From Bradyrhizobium paxllaeri (lineage in GTDB: Bacteria; Pseudomonadota; Alphaproteobacteria; Rhizobiales; Xanthobacteraceae): a stretch of DNA of 64,000 bases. Position numbers and translations under genes: made by a program. The stretch lies in NCBI RefSeq assembly GCF_001693515.2, contig NZ_CP042968.1, forward strand, positions 3,658,001 to 3,722,000, written 5' to 3'. Below the pieces are notes generated by a model. The model was not told the origin of the DNA and searched no databases. It saw only the letters and a program-made list of their open reading frames with translations. Shown here in pieces: positions 58,017 through 64,000 of the stretch. Within the stretch, counting starts at the first letter, position 1. Each line of letters begins with the position of its first letter.

Positions 58017-58616
58017 ATGGCGAAATCCGGCAAGAAAGACCCGAACTCCAGCGATATCCCGGCAAAACTGGCGGGCATCGAACTGACCACGCCGGAGGCG
58101 GCGGCGCTTTGCGGGATTAGCCGGCAGCGCCTGGAGACCTTCGTGAAGGAAGGCGCGGTGACCAGGAAGGCGCCGAACAGTTACGCGCTCGGCGAGCTTG
58201 TGCCGCAGGTGATGGCGCGGCTGCGCGCCGACCGCCGGTCATCCTCGCAAAGCCAGGCCGACAACCGAGTCCGCCAGGCGCGTGCGGCACAGATCGAGCT
58301 TGCGACAGCGATGAAGGCGCGCGAGTTGATTCCGCTGACCGACGCGGCGGCGGCGATCGATGCGATCTGCGGCGTCGTGCGCACCGAGGCCGCCGGCATT
58401 GCCCCGCGCTGCACGCGCGATGTCGGCTTGCGGCGCACCATCGAAACGGAAGTGAATGACAGCCTTACCCGCATTGCTCGGCGCCAACGACAAATTGGCC
58501 ATGCTCTTCGACAGGGCAGGGACCTTGTTGACGCCGTCGCCTCGAACGACTCCGGACCGATGGGCAACGCAGAACCGGACCTATCCGGTATGGGCCGACC
58601 GGCCGGGACCGCGTGA
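58017..58616 (+). CDS. Terminase small subunit (Nu1-like)
   Basis: A 199-residue protein. An N-terminal winged helix (LTTPEAAALCGISRQRLETF, VKEGAVTRKAPNSYALGELV) resembles the Nu1/TerS DNA-binding domain. A central helix-rich segment (RVRQARAAQIELATAMKARE, LIPLTDAAAAIDAICGVVR) is typical for the self-association part. The last 50 residues overlap the start of the large subunit by 161 bases. It would bind the packaging site and start cutting. Confidence 0.8.
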   Translation: MAKSGKKDPNSSDIPAKLAGIELTTPEAAALCGISRQRLETFVKEGAVTRKAPNSYALGELVPQVMARLRADRRSSSQSQADNRVRQARAAQIELATAMKARELIPLTDAAAAIDAICGVVRTEAAGIAPRCTRDVGLRRTIETEVNDSLTRIARRQRQIGHALRQGRDLVDAVASNDSGPMGNAEPDLSGMGRPAGTA

Positions 58617-60465
58617 TCCGTACCTGACGCCGTACATCATCGAACCCGAGCGCGTTGTCGCCGAAGGTCGCGGGCGTCGCGTGGTGCTAGTCACCGCGTC
58701 CCAGTCGGCCAAGTCGGAATCAATCCTCGACCTGATGGGCCATCGCCTCGACCAGCGGCCGGTGCCTTGCCTCTATGTCGGACCGAACAAGCAGTTCGTG
58801 ACCGAACAGTTCGAGCCGCGTGTCGTGTCGCTGTTCGACCAGGCGCCGACGCTGATGGCGAAAGTGCAGCGCGGAAAGAAGACGACGAAGACGCGAAAGG
58901 TGGTCGCCGGCGTGCCGGTGCGCCTGGCGCATGCCGGCTCTTCTGCCGCGTTGAAGTCGGACCCGGCGGGCCTCGCCTTCGTCGACGAATACGATGAAAT
59001 GCTCGCCAACGTGAAAGGCCAGGGCGATCCGCTCGGCCTGGTCGAGCATCGCGGCGACACCTTCGCCGACTTCGTTTGCCTTGTTACGTCGACACCTAAA
59101 AAGGGCGTGGTGCATCCCGAGCTTGATCAGAAGAGCGGCCTGGCGTTTTGGGGCAAGGCACCATCTGACGACGTTCGCGAGTCGCCGATCTGGAATCTGT
59201 GGCAGCAAGGTACGCGGCATCATTGGTGCTGGCCGTGCCTGCACTGCGGCGAATATTTCGTGCCGCGCTTCGATCGCCTGCGTTGGCCGGAAGGCGCGAC
59301 CGCAACGGAAGCGCGCGAGAACGCCTGGATCGAATGCCCGCGTCCGCAATGCGGCGGCGTCATGCAAGATCAGGACAAGCGCCTGCTCAACGATCGCGGG
59401 CGCTATGTGGCGCCAGGCCAGACCGTCAACGCCAACGGGTTCGTTGACGGCGAACCAGAGAAGACGCTGACCATTTCGTTTTGGGTATCCGGCCTGTGCT
59501 CGCCGTTCGTGACATTCGGCGAGCGTGCTGCCGAGTACATCGAAGCTGAAGCGCTCGGCGACAGCGCGATGGTGCAGCGCTCGGTTAATGCCGGTTTCGG
59601 CGAGCTTTACGCGCCAGGCGGGCGCGACATCAAAGAGTGGCAACAGATCGCGCGGCGCCGTCTGCCGCACCGCTTCGGCGAGGTGCCCGACAAGGTGGTT
59701 CGCGTCACGGCGGCGGTCGACGTGCAGAAGACCGCTCTGTACTGGTCGAAGCGCGGCTGGGGCGAGCGCGGTACGAGCTGGCAGATCGAGAGCGGCTTCC
59801 TTCATGGCTACACCGACCAGCCCGAGGTTTGGACCGATCTCGCCAACGTGCTGCTTGATGACTGCGAAGGCCTGCACGTATCGCTGGCGCTGATCGACTC
59901 CGGTTTCAGGCCCGACAAGCCGGAAGAGGGATGGACCAATGTCGTCTATGAGTTCTGCCGGCGCTTCAAATCGTTCTGCCGGCCAACCAAGGGCTATGAC
60001 AAGCTCGACGCGCCGATCAAGCGCGGCGTCGGCAAGGTGACGATCCCGGGTCGCGGCACGCAGCAAGAGATCGACATCGTTCGGCTCGATACCGACTTCT
60101 GGAAGACGCGCCTGCATGAGCGCCTGGCCTGGCCGCACGATCAGCCTGGTGGCTTCCATCTGTCGGCCGATGCGACCGACGACTACTGCAAGCAGCTGGT
60201 CTCGGAGGTGCGCGTCGTCGCACCAAGCGGCAAGCCGGAATGGGTGAAGGTCTCGCGGCAGAACCATTTCCTCGACGTCGAGGCGATGAACGAAGCGGCG
60301 GGCCACATGATCGGAGCGCAGAAGATTCCGCTCGGCATGACGCACGCCGGCGAGAAGGCCGCCAAGCCGGTCCGACCAGCGGCGCCGGCAGAGCCTACAC
60401 CACAAATGCCAGCCATGCCGCCGCGTGACCCTTGGGTTGGTCGGCGCGGGTGGTTTGGCCGATAG
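58456..60465 (+). CDS. Terminase large subunit (GpA type)
   Basis: A 669-residue lambda GpA-like packaging motor. The ATPase is at about residues 75-180: the P-loop-like VTASQSAKSESILDLMGHRL deviates from GxxxxGKS, and Walker B is LAFVDEYDEMLANV. A cysteine cluster CWPCLHCGEYF and CPRPQCGG follows. The C-terminal nuclease part shows VTAAVDVQKTALYWSKRGWG and LALIDSGFRPDKPEEG, with acidic residues for metal. It pairs with the small subunit in an unusual long overlap. An in-frame ATG at 58501 would shorten the overlap. Confidence 0.9.
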   Translation: MTALPALLGANDKLAMLFDRAGTLLTPSPRTTPDRWATQNRTYPVWADRPGPRDPYLTPYIIEPERVVAEGRGRRVVLVTASQSAKSESILDLMGHRLDQRPVPCLYVGPNKQFVTEQFEPRVVSLFDQAPTLMAKVQRGKKTTKTRKVVAGVPVRLAHAGSSAALKSDPAGLAFVDEYDEMLANVKGQGDPLGLVEHRGDTFADFVCLVTSTPKKGVVHPELDQKSGLAFWGKAPSDDVRESPIWNLWQQGTRHHWCWPCLHCGEYFVPRFDRLRWPEGATATEARENAWIECPRPQCGGVMQDQDKRLLNDRGRYVAPGQTVNANGFVDGEPEKTLTISFWVSGLCSPFVTFGERAAEYIEAEALGDSAMVQRSVNAGFGELYAPGGRDIKEWQQIARRRLPHRFGEVPDKVVRVTAAVDVQKTALYWSKRGWGERGTSWQIESGFLHGYTDQPEVWTDLANVLLDDCEGLHVSLALIDSGFRPDKPEEGWTNVVYEFCRRFKSFCRPTKGYDKLDAPIKRGVGKVTIPGRGTQQEIDIVRLDTDFWKTRLHERLAWPHDQPGGFHLSADATDDYCKQLVSEVRVVAPSGKPEWVKVSRQNHFLDVEAMNEAAGHMIGAQKIPLGMTHAGEKAAKPVRPAAPAEPTPQMPAMPPRDPWVGRRGWFGR

Positions 60466-60477
60466 GAGTTAATCGAC

Positions 60478-60753
60478 ATGGCCAATGGCGACGATAGCAA
60501 CGGCAACGGCACGGCGTTCACCATTGACGACTGGCATTCGATCAATGCAGCGATCGTCTCCGGTGCGCGCAGCGTCCATATCGCCGACCGCTCGGTGACG
60601 TACAACAGCCTTAAGGAAATGCTGGAAATCCGCGACCTGATCGCTGCTGACCTCGGCATCGTCGGACAGCGCCAGCCTTCGATCTTCCGCGTTGCGCATA
60701 ATGATGGGCGCGGTGTTGCCGCGCGGCGACCCTTCGACATCGGCGGCGAATGA
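60478..60753 (+). CDS. gpW-like head-tail joining protein
   Basis: A 91-residue protein. The middle (VHIADRSVTYNSLKEMLEIR, DLIAADLGIVGQRQ) fits the gpW pattern of lambda-like phages, a small helix-hairpin protein that plugs the portal. It lies between large terminase and portal genes, the usual gpW place. Its stop overlaps the portal start by four bases. Confidence 0.75.
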   Translation: MANGDDSNGNGTAFTIDDWHSINAAIVSGARSVHIADRSVTYNSLKEMLEIRDLIAADLGIVGQRQPSIFRVAHNDGRGVAARRPFDIGGE

Positions 60754-62438
60754 ACATCTTCGATCGCGTCATCGCGGCGGTCTCACCGGAGCGGGGGCTG
60801 CGCCGTGCTCGCGCGCGCGCGGCAATCCGCGTCTATGAAGGCGCGATGAGTGACCGGCGGTCGACGAACTGGAAGCCGAAGCTCGGCTCTTCCGCGAATT
60901 CCGACATCGGCTGGAGCCTGGGGCCGCTGCGCGATCGGGCGCGGCACCTGGTGCAGAACACCACGCATGCGCCGCGTGCGATCGACATCATCGTGAACAA
61001 TGCGGTCGGCACCGGGATCATGCCGGTGCCGCGAACCGGCAGCGATGGCCTCGACAATCGCGTCACCAAGCTATGGGAAGAGTGGCAGAAGAGCGCCGAC
61101 GCGGAAGGTATGCTGACCTTCAACGCGATGCAGCAACTGGCGCTGCGCTCGATCATCCAATCGGGCGAGGTGCTGTGCCGCTTCGTCGAGACCGGACCGA
61201 ATTCGAGCGGGCGGGTGCCGCTGAAGCTGCAGCTGCTCGAAAGCGACCTGATCGATCATGGTCGCGATGGCCTATTCGTCGAGGGCGAAGGCCTTACGCG
61301 CGAAACCAAGCGCTCACGGCTTGGCGTCGGACTCGGCGACTTCGATGTGCGCACCGGCGTGTGGCTGCATCCATCGCATCCTGGCGATAACCAAACACCG
61401 GAGTCGCTGAAGAAGCTGCAGTCGACCTTCTTTAAGCGCGATCAGGTTCTGCATGTCTTTCGGCCGCTGCGGCCTGGCCAGGTGCGCGGCGTGACCTGGT
61501 TTGCGCCGATGCTCGCCATGGCGCGCGACTTCAATGACTTCCTGGATGCGTCGCTGGTCAAGGCGCGCGTCGAGGCGTGCTTTTCCGGCTTCATTGAGAA
61601 CGAAGAACAACTTGGCCCGGTGCTCGATACCGCTTTCGGCGGTGCGCCGCAGCAAGACGGCGCAGTCGTCAGCAACCTAGAGCCGGGCACGATCACGCAG
61701 CTGCGGCCTGGCCAAACGATCAAGTTCGCGACGCCATCCGGTGCCGGCCAGTTCGATCCGGTCATGAAGATGTGCCTTTACGCCATGTCTTCTGCGATCG
61801 GTGTCACCTATGACCAGCTGACCTCGGACCTGACGGGCGCGAATTATTCTTCGCTGCGTGCCGGCAAGCTCGAATTCTATGGCTTCATCGCGGCCATCCA
61901 GGAAGGCATGTTCATTCCGCAATTTTGTCAGGTGATTTGGGAGCGCTTCATTGAACGGGCGATCCTCGCCGGCATGTTGCGCCGCCGATCGGGCGGCTAT
62001 CCCTGCGACTGGGTGACGCCGACCTGGCTGGCGATCAATCCGGCCGTCGACAATGAAGCCGATGCGCAGGCCGTGCGCGATGGCCGCATGAGCTATCAGG
62101 AATTCTGCGCGAAGTGGGGCGTCGATTGGCGCAAGCAGATTCGCGACCGCGCGGAGTTCAATAAGGAAGTCGACAAGGAAGGCGTCATTCTCGACATCGA
62201 CTCGCGCCAGCGCACCCGCGCCGGCGGCGCGGTGCCGATGCAGAAGGAGCCGGGCGCGCCGCCCAATGAGAATGAGGACGCCGACAACGCGGCTGATGAG
62301 GATGCCGAGGACGCCGATACCGGACTCAACGGCAAGAATCTGATGAACGGCGGCGCCAATGGCGCGGCTGCAGCGCGCGCGTATCTGCGCAACAGAAGGG
62401 AGGCCGACCATGACGGCCGCCCTTTTCCCCTGCACTGA
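60750..62438 (+). CDS. Lambda-type portal protein (gpB family)
   Basis: A 562-residue portal. Family segments include NWKPKLGSSANSDIGWSLGP, HLVQNTTHAPRAIDIIVNNA, VGTGIMPVP and the later YDQLTSDLTGANYSSLRAGK. The C-terminus is acidic and Gly/Ala-rich (NEDADNAADEDAEDADTG). As in lambda it forms the dodecameric DNA gate at one capsid vertex. It is followed by a gene whose ribosome site and start codon lie inside its last 50 bases. Confidence 0.92.
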   Translation: MNIFDRVIAAVSPERGLRRARARAAIRVYEGAMSDRRSTNWKPKLGSSANSDIGWSLGPLRDRARHLVQNTTHAPRAIDIIVNNAVGTGIMPVPRTGSDGLDNRVTKLWEEWQKSADAEGMLTFNAMQQLALRSIIQSGEVLCRFVETGPNSSGRVPLKLQLLESDLIDHGRDGLFVEGEGLTRETKRSRLGVGLGDFDVRTGVWLHPSHPGDNQTPESLKKLQSTFFKRDQVLHVFRPLRPGQVRGVTWFAPMLAMARDFNDFLDASLVKARVEACFSGFIENEEQLGPVLDTAFGGAPQQDGAVVSNLEPGTITQLRPGQTIKFATPSGAGQFDPVMKMCLYAMSSAIGVTYDQLTSDLTGANYSSLRAGKLEFYGFIAAIQEGMFIPQFCQVIWERFIERAILAGMLRRRSGGYPCDWVTPTWLAINPAVDNEADAQAVRDGRMSYQEFCAKWGVDWRKQIRDRAEFNKEVDKEGVILDIDSRQRTRAGGAVPMQKEPGAPPNENEDADNAADEDAEDADTGLNGKNLMNGGANGAAAARAYLRNRREADHDGRPFPLH

Positions 62439-64000
62439 CGTACCGCTATGACCCGGATCAGCCGCGCGAGCCGGCCGGCGGTCCCAAGGGCGGACAATTC
62501 GCGAAAGGTGGCGGCAGTGGTGGCGGCTCCAGCAGCAAGCCCGACGTCAAGCAGCTGACCGGACCTGGCGCCAGCCAGGCGACCGCCGGCAGCCAGGCGA
62601 AGACGAAAGGGAAGGTCAAGCCGAAGATCTCAGACTTTGCGAAGGACAAGGTCGCCCTCGGTTCGTTCGCCAGTGACAAAGCGAAAGCCGACAAGTTCGT
62701 CGAGGAATGGGAAGCTCACGTCGGCGAGGCGCCGGCCGAGTTCAAAACGGAATTTCTCGGCGGTGTCGATGACGCCACGATGCGCATTGATGTGCGGGCG
62801 GACGGCAGCTGGCTTATCCATGGCGACATCTATGAGAACGGCCAGCGCATCGGCGAGTATCAGCGCAACATCGATTGGAAGACCAAGACCGCTGAGTCGA
62901 GTTACTTCCAGCTAAACCGCAGCGCCACCGGGAAGGATACCGGCAAGAAGGTGCTGGCCGGCAACATTGAGAAGTACCGGCAGATGGGCATCGAGAAGGT
63001 CAAGGTGCACGCTAACATCGATGTCGGTGGTTACGCCTGGGCGAAGTACGGCTATGTCCCGACACTGTCATCGTGGGGCAGCCTTTCCTCCGAGATCGCG
63101 CGCAAGCTCGATCGGGAAAGCGGCGGCGGTCCTGGCGGCGGCTCGACCTATACGCCAGAGAGTTGGGAAGAGATCAGCGACAGCGATCAGGAGGAGATTA
63201 AAGAGAAGTGGATGGACGCCACGCGCGAGGATTTCATCAACAGTGAAATCGACAGCTGGCGCGAGAGCGGACAGGCACTTGACGAAGCAAAGTATTCGCT
63301 CGCCAGCAATTTCGAGGGCACCGAAGATTGGGCAGTCGACGCGGTCAGCGATGTGATCGAAGACTGGTCGGCCGACGAAACACCGATACCCTATACGCCG
63401 CAGCAAATCCTCGCTGCGATCTCGGTCGAGGAATATCAGACCGGATACGATGGGGAGAAAGACCCGGACTTCACCTTCGATGACGACAAGCTCAAAGAGC
63501 CGAGCAACGCGCCGCCGAAAGAGCAGATGAACTTGCCGGGCATCGAACAGCCCGATCTGTCGGCGCACCTGACGCAGGAAATGCGCGACGACATCACGGA
63601 CAAGCTCACCGAGGCGTTCAATGACAAGGCGCAAACCGACGCCGAGAACATGGACCCGCCCGACTATCTTGCCGAGAACGTTGCCGACTATCAGGCCGAG
63701 TATTGGGAGAGCATGCGCGAACGCGACAAATTCCAATGGGCAGAGGACAACGGCGCGCTGCCAGAGATCGAGATCGAGGATGAGGACGCCGAGGACGTTG
63801 AACCCGTTGAGGTCAGCGACGATGAAGCTGATGCACTGCGCAAGCTTGCGCGCAGCAACGATCCAAAGGCGCTATGGGCAATCGCGGATTCCGAAAAGGG
63901 CAAGGAGCTACTTCTAGGCACCGATTGGTGGGGCACCTTGAACCTTAAAGACCAGGAAACAATGGACCGGTTCAATGCCTACGTCGGCAAGTCGAAAAAA
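62410..64000 (+). CDS. Large phage protein with GNAT-like domain; frame break at start; runs off the window
   Basis: An open frame continues from 62414 to the window end (over 520 codons) with no stop. It has no ATG before about 62778. A strong AAGGGAGG and ATG 62410 lie in another frame and give MTAALFP before that frame ends at 62451. A single +1 shift in the CCCTTTTCCCC tract would join them to give a start such as MTAALFPALTYRYDPDQPRE. A CTG at 62435 (overlapping the portal stop) is the alternative. The protein has an RYDPDQPREPAGGPKGGQF motif, then a GNAT-like segment (TGKDTGKKVLAGNIEKYRQM, then YAWAKYGYVP), then long acidic helices. Its function is unknown. In lambda this position holds the capsid protease, which this is not. 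Confidence 0.65.

Larger units (their letters stand above)
35149..64000. mobile_element. Lambda-like prophage, left part (runs past the window end)
   Basis: A continuous set of phage functions fills this interval: AlpA-like and DnaA-like early genes, RecE/RecT pair, CI-like repressor and Cro-like gene, replication genes, terminator, tail and spike genes, SGNH hydrolase, holin-like gene, terminase pair, gpW-like joiner and lambda-type portal. None of the host's palindromic repeat families were seen inside it. The left boundary is placed between the DHA2 start codon and the first phage gene. The right boundary and any integrase lie outside the window. Completeness therefore cannot be judged, but no decayed core gene was noticed. 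Confidence 0.92.

Noticed and set aside
58720..60405. 561-residue frame on the - strand opposite the large terminase
   Set aside because: Antisense shadow with Arg/Leu bias; terminase motifs on the + strand are clear.
1..64000. CRISPR array, tRNA or rRNA genes
   Set aside because: No regularly spaced direct repeats with unique spacers, no cloverleaf with a CCA-like end, and no rRNA-like sequence were noticed on reading.
35196..64000. Phage integrase inside the visible prophage
   Set aside because: The only tyrosine recombinase in the window is at 3728 and belongs to the IS91-type element; none was seen in the prophage part shown.

Overview
The window looks like a chromosome segment of an alphaproteobacterium, most likely Bradyrhizobium or a close relative. 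I infer this from the GC-rich coding style, the acyl-CoA and amino-acid catabolic gene content, and the many dispersed palindromic repeats. No rRNA, tRNA or CRISPR array was recognised, so the placement is by inference.

Positions 1 to about 35,150 are host chromosome. The left part holds the tail of a probable IclR regulator, an acyl-CoA carboxylase carboxyltransferase, an MFS transporter and an IS91-type element that carries a tyrosine recombinase beside an HUH transposase. Next come a leftward operon for oxidation of an aromatic-like substrate (enoyl-CoA hydratase, FAD monooxygenase, DUF2783), a thioesterase and a TetR regulator. The metabolic core (10.9-19 kb) is a valine catabolic run: a divergent LysR gene, mmsA, an isobutyryl-CoA dehydrogenase-like gene, a 3-hydroxyisobutyryl-CoA hydrolase-like gene and mmsB, followed by an acyl-CoA synthetase, a MaoC hydratase and a short-chain dehydrogenase. 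From 20 to 35 kb are housekeeping and accessory genes: a flavoprotein, a DSD1-type PLP enzyme, Uup-like ABC-F, a UPF0178 protein, hotdog and HCCA-isomerase-like proteins, a rhodanese, a CoxL-like hydroxylase subunit, Ppx/GppA, RlmE, a Crp/Fnr regulator, a phasin and a DHA2 exporter. At least two families of palindromic intergenic repeats recur here and were not seen to the right.

From about 35,150 to the window end is a large lambda-like (siphovirus-type) prophage that runs off the right edge. Its leftward early arm (35.2-44.5 kb) carries an AlpA-like protein, a DnaA-domain-IV-like protein, many small unknown genes, a HerA-like ATPase, an ASCH-like protein, a RecT annealing protein and a RecE-like nuclease. 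A CI-like repressor and a Cro/YdaS-like protein face each other across a palindrome-rich switch at 45.45-45.54 kb. The rightward replication arm (45.9-52.3 kb) has a GapR-like protein, an MT-A70 methyltransferase homologue, a RuvC-like resolvase, a GcrA-like protein, a DUF1376 protein and a primase zinc-finger ORF overlapping a primase-helicase. A terminator at 52.5 kb precedes a tail/spike/SGNH-hydrolase/holin-like block, a 413-bp gene-free structured stretch, a leftward islet of possible cargo genes, and the packaging-head module (small and large terminase, gpW-like, portal, and a long open frame that leaves the window).

The points most worth a second look are these: the reading-frame break at the start of the last gene; the structured gene-free region at 55.3-55.7 kb; a repressor whose S24 site lacks the nucleophilic serine; an MT-A70 protein with DFEW in place of DPPW; and a prophage gene set that resembles four parts of the alphaproteobacterial cell-cycle circuit (DnaA, GcrA, GapR, adenine methyltransferase).
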